DNA of 64,000 nucleotides. Source: Gloeophyllum trabeum ATCC 11539 (taxonomy: Eukaryota > Basidiomycota > Agaricomycetes > Gloeophyllales > Gloeophyllaceae). The stretch is from positions 1,292,789-1,356,788 of the forward strand of contig NW_006920420.1 of the NCBI RefSeq assembly GCF_000344685.1. The letters are read 5' to 3'. This document shows, piece after piece, positions 45,301 to 56,463 of the stretch (the first letter of the stretch is position 1; every line of letters starts with the position of its first letter). Below the pieces are notes generated by a model that saw nothing but the letters and a program-made list of their open reading frames with translations, was not told where the DNA came from and ran no database searches. The position numbers were made by a program, and so were the translations under genes.

Positions 45301-47132
45301 NNNNNNNNNNNNNNNNNNNNNNNNNNNNNNNNNNNNNNNNNNNNNNNNNNNNNNNNNNNNNNNNNNNNNNNNNNNNNNNNNNNNNNNNNNNNNNNNNNNN
45401 NNNNNNNNNNNNNNNNNNNNNNNNNNNNNNNNNNNNNNNNNNNNNNNNNNNNNNNNNNNNNNNNNNNTCGCCCATCTCGCAACCCACGGTAGGCGACATC
45501 CTGGGTACGTCTTCGGGTATCAAAGCACTCTCCCGCTTCATTGCGAAAACAGGCGCATTCACCAAGTCCGGCGACGACCGCTTCGTAGCACCGAATACCG
45601 ATGTCTACTCAGATCCACAGACAGATGAACCATCGTTGGCGCATAACCGAGGACAGACACGGAGGCGCAGGAGACGTCCATCTACTTGACCTATTCTATG
45701 GAATTATTCTATGCTCTTATGCTTATGATACCTTGACCCTCTCTGCTGACCTCCCCTGCACACCCAACCGCACACATTAAGACTCTGCTCGTTGATAGTG
45801 GACTCTATTACAGTTTTCCTGAAACTCAGTTGTAAATATTTATCACTATTTATCGCTACGTAGAGTAGTACTGTGCCTTGGCGCTAGTAGTAGTTCGCCT
45901 GCTCGCAGTATAAATACAAAGAATCTCTCTCTCTCTCTCTCTCTCATCTATCAAGATCAGGCAGAAAGCATACACTTAGGCATTGTTGTCTCCTCTAACC
46001 ACAGAGGTTCGACTTCCTTTACCCGATAGCCACTGGTATGGAACGTCGGCAAAGGCAACCTAATTCTGCGGGACTGTGATCACTTACGTGACGTCGATCG
46101 TACCACCTAAGGGCAAAAAATTTGCAGTTGAGCGAGACAGCGGTATACATTTGACCTTCTTACCTCCGCAATCACATACGAGAAGATGTGAATCTTTCTT
46201 TGGCAGGAAAGACATGTTAGCGAAGTAGGGGATATCAGAAGCAGTGAACATACCTTGAGCCAGTCATCCATGCTACCCGTTTCAATTGCGTATAACACTG
46301 CCGCCTAAGAGGAATGTAGTGAGCGTCACGTCCATAAGAAAAATTCGCTTCGCACCTCCGGTTCCGAAAGAAACTGCACGCTGTTTCCGTCATCCTTTCC
46401 CACAAACCCAGCTTGTATGGCGGCTACCCTCATTCGATGCTGCTGCTTACCTTCCCAGCCGTTCGGTGTTGTGAGTACAAGTCTCAGAGTAGATCTGAGC
46501 CTCATCCACGAAGCCTTCCCAACTCCGCACGAGGAAGCTATGCTTTCTATAACCTCCTCCTTCACATATCGAAGAAAATCAGTGATGGCATCAACCACCG
46601 TTTTCCTTGCAGGGAGTGGAGGCACCGACAGCCCAGGTACCACCGGGAGGTAACCAGGTCGCAAGTGGAGTTTGAACCTTTGTCATGTCTGGGAAGAGTG
46701 GAATTTCCCGTATTGGAAGAGCACTCACCACTGACTCTTTTCCCAATCCCGTAATTCAGCCTCGGCGATGACCTCTTCCTCATCTGTCTCGGCTGCAAAT
46801 GCCTGCACTTGGCCTTGCTTGTTGTAGTAGATGACCGAAGGCACTTTGGCATCCGGGACTTTCTGAACGACGTAACGAGCCAATCAGTAAATCACTTCCA
46901 ATTGGGCGGGGCAACGAATAAACAACGAACCTGTTTCTTCCAGCGAAGCACCTTCAGAATATCCTTAAGCATATTCCACCATGGGGAAATAACAACCACG
47001 TACCTCGCGAAATTCTGGTACCACTCCAGGCTCCAAAATACAGAAGGAGGCCGCAGTGAACGTGGTCCCTATGTCGACGGCGACCACTAATTTACTTTGG
47101 TGGCCTTTGTATGGCTCACGTTTACGAGGCAT
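42331..47132 (-). CDS. Hsp70-like ATPase, copy 2, with a LINE inside one intron
   Basis: This paralogue of the gene at 32083-34823 has matching intron positions. The start is the ATG at 47132 (MPRKREPYKGHQSKLVVAVD). Exons follow at 47132-47004, 46951-46931, 46862-46729, 46677-46356, 46304-46254, 46197-46164, 46106-46088 and 46032-45974, then after the insertion 43780-43727, 43671-43589 and 43530 onward to the stop at 42331-42333 (GKWKYGPAAVVYE). ATPase motifs are present: DIGTTFTAASF, DCGGGTIDVT and LVLVGGLANSPYIYKEV. All exons I could join remain open, so the gene may still be functional if the enlarged intron is spliced. The exons at 46106-45974 also appear in the duplicated sequence left of the assembly gap. 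Confidence 0.7.
43809..43821. repeat. target-site duplication of the LINE insertion, left copy
   Basis: The 13-bp sequence TCATCTATCAAGA occurs here and again directly after the inserted element (44698-44710, repeated at 45944-45956). Taking out the insert and one copy leaves a 58-nt intron with GT and AG ends, a normal size for this genome. Confidence 0.85.
43858..43881. repeat. inverted repeat, left arm, at LINE 5' end
   Basis: The 24 bases here are the exact reverse complement of 44068-44091. Imperfect similarity continues for about 30 bases towards the centre. Such an arrangement may record a 5' inversion during LINE integration. Confidence 0.7.
44068..44091. repeat. inverted repeat, right arm, at LINE 5' end
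   Basis: This is the partner of 43858-43881, a perfect 24-base inverted match. It ends immediately before the point where the reading frame becomes LINE-like (EYYARFVPTEDPACPCG). Confidence 0.7.
44092..44443 (+). pseudogene. LINE ORF2 C-terminal fragment
   Basis: About 116 codons encode the end of a Tad/I-type LINE polyprotein: EYYARFVPTEDPACPCG, then QHILLECPRYDTHRNIL, TPSGIKALSRFIAKTGAFTK and a basic tail ending RRRRRRPST with the stop at 44441-44443. The frame is open but lacks the endonuclease and reverse transcriptase, so the copy cannot move by itself. Part of the same fragment is present again at 45468-45689 because of the duplication around the gap. Confidence 0.75.
44222..44875. repeat. 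left copy of a near-identical 655-bp direct duplication flanking the gap
   Basis: This matches 45468-46123 almost base for base (offset 1246). One substitution is seen at 44264/45510, and a few differences occur in the last 25 bases next to the gap. It includes LINE sequence, the (CT)n run, a copy of the 13-bp target-site duplication and two Hsp70-like exons. It is most simply an unmerged overlap between two contigs. Confidence 0.85.
44876..45467. other. assembly gap of 592 N
   Basis: An unbroken run of undetermined bases. Reading frames reported across it have no meaning. It lies between two copies of the same sequence, so its true size may be zero or negative. Confidence 0.99.
45468..46123. 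repeat. right copy of the direct duplication flanking the gap
   Basis: Second copy of 44222-44875. It holds the LINE 3' end (45468-45943), the target-site duplication (45944-45956) and Hsp70-like exons (45974-46032 and 46088-46106). It continues without a break into the 5' half of Hsp70-like gene 2. Confidence 0.85.
45944..45956. repeat. target-site duplication of the LINE insertion, right copy
   Basis: TCATCTATCAAGA, identical to 43809-43821 and to 44698-44710. It directly follows the (CT)n run at the LINE 3' end. Confidence 0.85.
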
Positions 47133-47710
47133 GATGTTCAGCGACGCACTCTGAAGATGTCTGTCGCAACCAAGGTGCGGCGTTCAATTTATAGGACTCG
47201 TTGGCAGCGGGGCTTGCCGCAGAGCGGGCTTCTAGTAGTGGCGATGCGCGCGATGTCTACGTCCTGGCATCCCGCCATATGCAAGCTATCGCAGCTTCCT
47301 ACAGCAATTCGAGTCGTGTAATCAGCATCAGACCGTTGACCAACAAGATGTCCACCAGCGAAGCTGATCTCTGAGACATCAGGATATAGGCCGGTGTCCT
47401 CCCCGACTTCACATGACATTGATATTTCTAGTCGAAGGCTCTGATTCAGTACAAGTGATTCAGTACAAGTTGCCATGCACGATCGGCCTACCTACACAAG
47501 CGAATCAAGTGTCAGAAAAGGTATGAGAGCGCATGGTAGTAGGTATATCTGTATGCACTACGCGCCCTAACCCCATTAATTAGGTTCCACGGACGTCATC
47601 ACCTCCTTGAAACAGCCAATGCAGACATATTGAGGGAGAGGGACTGGCCGCGGAACGTCCACTGCGAAGATATGCCAAGTAATATGGACTGACACCCAGA
47701 AGCGAAACTC
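47133..47710. other. intergenic stretch with a 14-bp tandem repeat
   Basis: Upstream region of Hsp70-like gene 2 and downstream region of the three-module gene. GATTCAGTACAAGT is repeated twice in tandem at 47443-47470. The minus-strand frame at 47189-47476 shows no family signature. Confidence 0.4.
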
Positions 47711-49529
47711 TCATCGATAGCCATAAGAGCTGCGCGACCGCGCACCCGGAGGTTCCCCCGGAGGAGGCATGGGAGGGTATAGCCCCCTCGGCCAGGGTGG
47801 AGGTGGAGGTGGAGCGGGATAGTGTACAGGCGGGCCATACACAGGAGGGTAACCTGGATGGCTAAACTGAGCGGGGTGCGGTGCAATCGTTGGAGGAGGG
47901 TACGGAGTTATTGCAACAGCACCAGGAATGGCATAAGGGACATGATAAGGCGGTGCTGAGCCTGTTTGTATCGCAGAGGACCTAGCCCGTAGGTCTTCGC
48001 GCCTCTTTCCTCGTCGCACGGATTCGGCGGGAGCGCCACTGATCATGACAGATTTGGCTTTCTTATTGCCTGAAGCGTTCGCATGCGTCCCCTCCTCCTC
48101 CGCTCTGCGCTTCCTACCGAGTCTGTTTGACGCGGTGGCCTGGCTGCTGGGCCCAGCGACAGCAAGGTCAGTCTTAGATTGGGGTGAAGGTTTCTGACCA
48201 CGAAAGCGAAGAAACTCTATCACTCCTTCCTCATAGGCACGACAGAGCGCGGCGACTTTCGCATCGGTTGCGCCTTTATATTCCACTGAAACGGTAAACG
48301 ATCGCGAGCATTCTGGCATTGAGTAGGGGTTAGCAAAACTGACGTTCATAGTGCAGCCGCATGCTGCGACGTACGTTAGTTGGTAAGGAGACGGAGATGG
48401 TATACAGTCTGCTTACCATCATGGGATCGAGAGTACTTGTACTCAATTTTCGCGGAAGGTAGTGCCTTGACTTCGGCAGTGAGGAGCGGTAAAACGGTGT
48501 CGTGTGCCAGCCGTCTCATCTCAGGCGTCACCCTACTTTCGACCTCCTTTGCGACGGATGCGATATAGTCCTCCACACCTTGCGTCGCCGCCACCAGGCA
48601 GACTGCATTCTTAACGTCCTCTTGCTTCTGCAAGACGGGCTCAAGGATGTACGTGAGAGGCTGACCGGACGGCCGCGTCAGACGCAGTACGCAGCCATGT
48701 AGATAGCCAGGGCAGGCCGTGGTACTGGTAGGTTCTGATATCACTATGAACTTTGCCTGCAAGCCCCCATGAGCACGTGTCATTATCTTGTTCAGCCAAT
48801 TGGTGGGGATGTGGTCCGTCTTTGGGTTTCCAATCGATTCGGCGAACTCTTGTATCGATGCGAATCTCCTTCGTGTCCGATCAGTCGAGACATCGTCCAA
48901 ACTCCGTGAAGTGCGCGGCGTTGGCTGCAGCTGGCCGTTTCCATACTTTATGAAGTCAAGCACGCCCTGGTCAATCGCCAGGGTAGCACACGCTCTTGTG
49001 GCATCTTCGAGGGTACGGTATAGAATATCGACGGAGTAACCGCGCTGACATTCGGGACTCAACTTGATCTGGAGTGCACAACCGAACATACCTGCGAAAT
49101 ATGACGACTATTCGACTCGTGCGTAGAAAAACACGTACGGAGTCTCTCGCCATACCGGTGCATTGGCAACCAAGTAGGCTCAACCAAACCAGCCCTCCAT
49201 TCCGTGCAGCAATTTGCAATGCGCATGACTGGTCCATCTTCCGTCTGAGTGTCCGGCTCTTGAGCATTAGGTTCACTAGACGTGTCGGTACGCGAGAGTC
49301 TCGCAGAATCACTGGGATGCAGCTCGCCATCGCTTTGACATTCATCACCCGCTCTCTGCGAGATCAGCTTCAAATCACCAGTAGGCGTCGAATACTTGTT
49401 GAAGCCGGAGGAGACATCCCAGACCGGCTGGAAAGTGGGAAGGTCGGCAGCGAGGTATTCCTCCAGAGGAATAGCACCAATCTTCGATAGGTTTTCATGG
49501 ATGACAGTGAGCGGGGAACGTTCAGCCAT
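47711..49529 (-). CDS. unknown protein with three related modules, copy 1
   Basis: This paralogue of the gene at 56464-58266 has its ATG at 49529 (MAERSPLTVIHENLSKIGAI) and its stop at 47711-47713 (RSSYGYR). Exon 1 encodes a leader ending in the conserved CCTEWRAGLVEPTW. A 47-nt intron (GTACGTG to CGCAG, near 49135-49090) joins it to the first module: FGCALQIKLSPECQRGYSV, then DATRACATLAIDQGVLDFI. A second related module is HGCVLRLTRPSGQ with NAVCLVAATQGVEDYI. A third, after an intron near 48410-48360, contains VEYKGATDAKVAALCRAYEE and GVIEFLRFRGQ. A basic stretch (RLGRKRRAEEEG) and a Pro/Tyr-rich tail (PPVYGPPVHYPAPPPPPP) end the protein. No known family was recognised. A nucleic-acid-binding role is only a guess. 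Confidence 0.65.
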
Positions 49530-51008
49530 GCACCGAGTTTCAAGCTGAAGTCAAGTACCGGTAGCAGTGCAAGACACACAGTATTCCACAGCAGTGGCAT
49601 GGACTTCGTGTCCATGTAGTTAGCAGTCCAACGGAGAGACGGGTCATCGATTTAGCGCCCATTGGGAACGCCACGCTTGGCACGCGTATAATTTAGATCA
49701 CAAAGCGAAAGACCAGACTACTACACGCCCAATGCGTCGTAAGGTTCTCGTGAGGTCGCAGCCGAGGTCTCGCGTCGACCTCGCTTCGGAAGGCCCGGTA
49801 GACCCCGACGTTACCTTGTTTCGGCATTTCTGCCCAGAGATGTGTGCGCCATCATTTGAGATGTCAGCGCTGAGGTCAGAGCGGCGTCTTCTTGAGACTT
49901 AGCGAGGGATATCTGAGCAAGACCGCCCTGATACCGAGTTGACATCCTCTTTGGGCTTTACTGGGCATTAGCTTGTAACCTCAGGTAGAGATGATACCTT
50001 GCGCTGCATATAAAGGCTGTACCTTGGACTACAGGATGACTTGAGCCCTCAAAGTATTTTAGGTATTAATAAGATTGATTAGAGTAACCAGAACAGATGT
50101 AGTACTACGGCGTAAGGAGTGCTACACAAGTCCCCACTATCTGTTTGTGGGACTTAGAGAAATTCAAGGACAGGACGTGTCTGACGCGAACTGAATTCGA
50201 GCGGAGATTGAACTTGAGCGACTTCACCCGTGGTTCAAGTCGTTCCACTTCTTCAACTCCGTCTTTCACTCTCATTCTCGCTCCGATCTCCCGCTCCTTG
50301 TCGCTCACTCGCCCGTCCGCCGCACCACGAGACAGTGGACTGCCTGGGTGACAGAGCTCTGGCTGCGACGTCCAACATTCATTGCTAACTGGTAAGTGAT
50401 GACGAACTTTCCCCGACACGTCACTGACATTCATACAGGAACACTCGGAAGGATATCTTATTCACTCAAATATTGAGCTTTGGTCGGTGGAGTGCGTCTG
50501 GGGTCAGGGTGAATCGGGTACGTGTATTGTAATATCATCATGGTCTATGCTCATGATCATGTGCAGAATGTGCTGTTTCATTGTGGCAGGCGGGCTCTAA
50601 TAGGTGTGACTGCGACAGGTAGTTTGGTATTTACAAGATTATATGTACTGTATATACACAGTGTCTGTAGCTATAGATAGCATTGCAATATATGCTTCAT
50701 TTTCTTATTCATATTCAAGGAGCAATAAAATCAAGCAGCTGTATGAAATGTGAAAGCCCGCTGGCCAGAAAACCTGCTTTCTCGTTGTCCAGCCCGGATG
50801 TCAGCTTGATGCCCGACTCCGACCTTGACTCGACATACGAGTCAAGTAGAGGCCAAGTTGATCCTCGGTTTTTATATCGAGTCGATGTCACGCGTAGGGC
50901 CTGGTGGGGTCTGGCGTCTGACCTTGCCGAAACCCTTTTTTAGACTGGGCGTGTAGTAGTAGTACAGCAGATTCTGAGATTCAAGGTCGACTCCATCGAC
51001 ATTGACTA
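49530..51008. other. intergenic stretch without a firm gene
   Basis: A plus-strand segment at 50220-50530 looks weakly coding, with a possible GTAAGT donor at 50392 and a CAG acceptor near 50440, but no start or family could be found. The remainder is AT-richer. I see no supported feature. Confidence 0.4.
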
Positions 51009-53241
51009 CTATTTCCGCAAACCCAACACGCCTTCGTAAAATCCAATCTCCCTCTCGAGCGCGAACTTGATATTCTTCGCCTTCTGCCAGATATGTCCCT
51101 CGTCCTCAAATAGGACATAGTCCACTCGCCCAACGCGGCGCCGAATATTCTGAGCAATCTCTTCAGCCTGCTTGTACGGGACAATCGGGTCTATCTTGCC
51201 ATGAATGATCTGCACACAAGCAAGGCTCAATCTACGGACGTCAATGTAATACAAAACAGCAGCGGACACTCACCAGGAGAGGGGACTTGATCTTCTCAGC
51301 ATGGTAAATCGGAGACCTCGCCTTATAAACCTCAGGGATCTCAGCGGGGGTCCCCGCCATCATCTTTTCCATATAGTGTGACTCGTACTTGTGCGTGTCG
51401 TTTGCGAGACCAGCGACGTCCGACACGCCATAATTGCTCGTCCCCGCCGCGAACGCATCCGGGAACGTCGATAACGCCTCGAGCACGGTGTACCCTCCGG
51501 CGGATGCGCCGCGGATGACCACCCGGGCGGGATCAATTAGAGAGTAGGGCGGAGCGGCGAGGAGCCGGGAGGCGCGAACGCAGTCCTGCACGTCGACGAT
51601 GCCCCACTTTCCCAAGAGACGGTCGCTACTCTCTTGGTAAGCCACTGATATCGTCGGGCTCGGTTTCACTCACAGGTATTTCCGTCCGTATCCGGTTGAG
51701 CCCCCATAGTTGACATCAAGCCTGCGATGAGTGAGTAGAAACATAGACTATACCCAAGGTGTAACGTTACCAAGCCCAGCCCCGACTGGTGAAGTACTGC
51801 TTTATCCAGTCCAACCACTGGTACTCTTTCCAGTTAGGACCCCCGTGAACGTTCACGACGCACGGTGGCTTTTCCCCTGCCTGATCAGAGCCGGCATACT
51901 CGGGATTCGTGGGCGGGTAGAACACGACGTGCACCGGCTCGTCGTCCGGGGGCACACTTAGCTTCAGCGGTTGAGGCAGGGAGATGATAGCAGACGGGAG
52001 TGCCGCGTCCGCGGCAGTAGCTGAACTCTTCAGCGTGGTGTATGTGACTTTCGAGGGGCGGCAGGAGGGTACATTGCACGACGCTGGGCCGTTCCGTGCT
52101 CTTGCTACCCACGAAGACGACCTGGTCCGCACCGACATGGCGTATATGCTCCACGTTCACATATGGACAGTCGACTTCGGTCAAGGCAGCATTCCTTACG
52201 TCTGCAATGTAGAGGACACTACGCCCATCCCTGAACGCGGTTAGTAACGCGGTCCCGTCGTCAAGGGGAGCCCCGTATGATCCACCGAGCCACCACGCTG
52301 CTTCACTGAAGTCCTCCTCGACGACGGTAGGTAGTAAAGCGTCGGCTTTGTCCGCAGAGACACGGTATGTCCAGGGGTTATGATAACCAGCTTCGTCCGA
52401 TGTAAAGATCAGCAAATCGTCAGAGCACCAGAAGGGATAGGTGGCGCTAATTTCCTTGCGCTTTCCAGCAACATATGTGGACCCAGCGACGTGCAGCTGA
52501 CCATCTTGTACGGTCACGGGCGCGATATGTATCTCGGCGCCTTCCCAGGGCATGTCGGGATGGAACCATTGTTGCCAGGTCAGGTGCGTCCCGGACGGGG
52601 AGAAACGAGGGACAGCGTAGAAGTCGGCCCCGGATACGACGGGTGTGACGCTCTTCGCGTCCGTGTCGATGATGCAGAGCTGGGTGACCACGTTCGCCGG
52701 TTCGGGTTTGGTGTGATCTTCAAGGATGGCCACCAGCAGACTTGGGTACCGGGGATGTACGGCAAAATCGGCGAAGCGATGGCTGGGATAATCTATATAT
52801 CGATGTAAGATATCCTGTCTGTGCAGTGGGGTGCCATCGCACCTGGAGTTACGGCTTCCGGTGCTTCTCCTTTCTTGACTCGATACACTCGGTTGTCGAC
52901 CACATGCGAGAAATAGACAAAGCCTCCGTACGCGGTCACGGCCGCTCCACCGTATTCTTGCACTCCCGTTCGTGCACTCCAGTGCCCGAAGACGTCTTGG
53001 CCTGTCCTAGTCTCAACGACTACGGCACGTCCTTCCTCCGACGGACGTTCTTCCAGGTGATATATAGCACCAGTGACAGGATCCACCAAGACGTCGGTTA
53101 TATTGATGGTCTAATTGTGAGTATTGTTGTAATCATGGCCACACTCTTCAGCGCCTAGTGGAACAGACTGACACTCTGCGTGATTAACTCTGCTGTTATA
53201 GGCGATGTCCAAGTACCGTACGGAGCCAACTTCTGCGCCAT
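51009..53241 (-). CDS. S9 prolyl-oligopeptidase-family peptidase, copy 1
   Basis: This predicted serine peptidase is of the acylaminoacyl/dipeptidyl-peptidase type. The ATG at 53241 starts MAQKLAPYGTWTSPITAELI, and the stop is at 51009-51011 (GVLGLRK). An N-terminal beta-propeller-like region carries blocks such as SGADFYAVPRFSPSGTHLTW and PFWCSDDLLIFTSDEAGYHN. The hydrolase domain has PPCVVNVHGGPNWKEYQWL, LDVNYGGSTGYGRKYL, the nucleophile elbow VIRGASAGGYTVLEAL (Ser in GASAGG), the aspartate in IIHGKIDPIVP and the histidine in FEDEGHIWQKA. Exons are separated by short introns near 53215-53100, 52845-52785, 51775-51725, 51665-51640 and 51280-51210. Length is about 650 residues. No signal peptide is visible, so it is probably cytosolic. 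Confidence 0.8.
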
Positions 53242-53460
53242 GATAGACAGTGAGAGTAGAAAGAGGATGTCAGATAGAGGAACCAGCGTGAGTACAAAAA
53301 CGAAGGTACTTGTACTCACTGGCAGACCTTTTTGGAGTGAACGTTCTCATGTGTCAGAAAGTAACATATCTCCTTTCGGTATGTTCTAGGAACAAGATCA
53401 TCCAAACTGAGCTCCTACCTTTTCTGTCACAGCAACATTAGAACCATTTGGTGTGTCCTG
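53242..53460. other. upstream region of S9 peptidase copy 1
   Basis: Contains the inverted pair GAGTAC...GTACTC (about 53289-53322). The promoter of the peptidase gene must lie here, bounded upstream by the small transposon at 53464. No gene is seen. Confidence 0.35.
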
Positions 53461-53463
53461 CGA

Positions 53464-53748
53464 CACTGGGTACAATACCCATATTGAGCCACCGAGAAAG
53501 TGTGAAAGGAACCGGACAAAGGTCAAATTTTGTTCATAGTGTTGCCTTGCAAAACAAATGAAAGTTCATTGAACAGTGCTGAACAAAGATCATATCCTGT
53601 GTCACAATCAAATTTTTGCGCACTCAAAAGTAGTATTATTCTAATTCATTTCACTGACTGTGCAATGGACAATCATGAAAGAAGTTTGACCTTTGACTGA
53701 TTATTTTCAAAGTTTTGTGCATGCTCAATATGGGTGATGTACCCAGTG
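53464..53748. mobile_element. small non-autonomous DNA transposon (MITE) with CACTGGG terminal inverted repeats
   Basis: The element is 285 bp long. It begins CACTGGGTACAATACCCATA and ends with the near-reverse complement GGGTGATGTACCCAGTG. The two ends can be aligned as an imperfect terminal inverted repeat for about 80 bp (shared pieces include CCCATATTGAGC and GTCAAAGGTCAAA). The trinucleotide CGA flanks both ends (53461-53463 and 53749-53751), as a 3-bp target-site duplication would. It is AT-rich and has no coding potential. Ends starting CACT with 3-bp duplications suggest a CACTA/CMC-type family, though PIF/Harbinger cannot be excluded. Confidence 0.75.
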
Positions 53749-54100
53749 CGAGTTCAACGTCCGAGTCTCGGACATAGGTTGGACATGGTGCTTGAATCTT
53801 AGTAGCGCCACCGGCCCGCATCCGGTAACTATCCCGAGTCCCGACGATCAGTATGTGGCAAGCGACACGCCACAAACACGCCATAAACATATCTTGAGCA
53901 CCGACAGTGAGTGCCTACAGCACCCGCCGCCGCGCAGACGTCTCCCTTATGGCATAGCCCATACGCAAGATGTCTGCGAGAATGGCGTGCTTTCAAGCAG
54001 AGTCGCGTCATGTGCTCATCGATCCCTGTACTTATATTTGTAGTGCGGGAGCGTTCACGAAGACTTCCCTGGATCACTGCACGGGGTTCCTCCTTCCAAT
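53749..54100. other. spacer between the MITE and the sulfhydrylase gene
   Basis: Promoter and 5' UTR of the sulfhydrylase gene are expected here. I see no gene. Frames on both strands lack any family signature. Confidence 0.35.
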
Positions 54101-56139
<2,039 letters not shown>

Positions 56140-56463
56140 GTACGGATTAATAACAAACAACGACGGCGTGTATTACTACGAAACAGGATGATGCCGAAAT
56201 CACATTATCCCCCAAACCCTTTCAATCGCTGTGCGGCCCAAATGGTCGTAAGTATTCCCAGTGTATAAAATTCGAACCCGAGCACTGTATCTGTGGTGTA
56301 CCAACTCTAGATCTTCGCCACACACATCGCCTAGTCGGCGCTAAATCATTGTTCCGAGCTTTCTCCAGACTGCTATAGCCATGCAACGTTGCCGCTTCTT
56401 TATACTAGTACTCCTGTAAACCTCTGCGCACGCGAACTCCGTTAAAGCGGCTGATACTTGTCG
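56140..56463. other. spacer before three-module gene copy 2
   Basis: Downstream region of the sulfhydrylase and promoter of the next gene. I see no gene. Confidence 0.4.

Noticed and set aside
44830..45565. Long open frames across the N run
   Set aside because: They consist almost only of undetermined bases and have no coding meaning.
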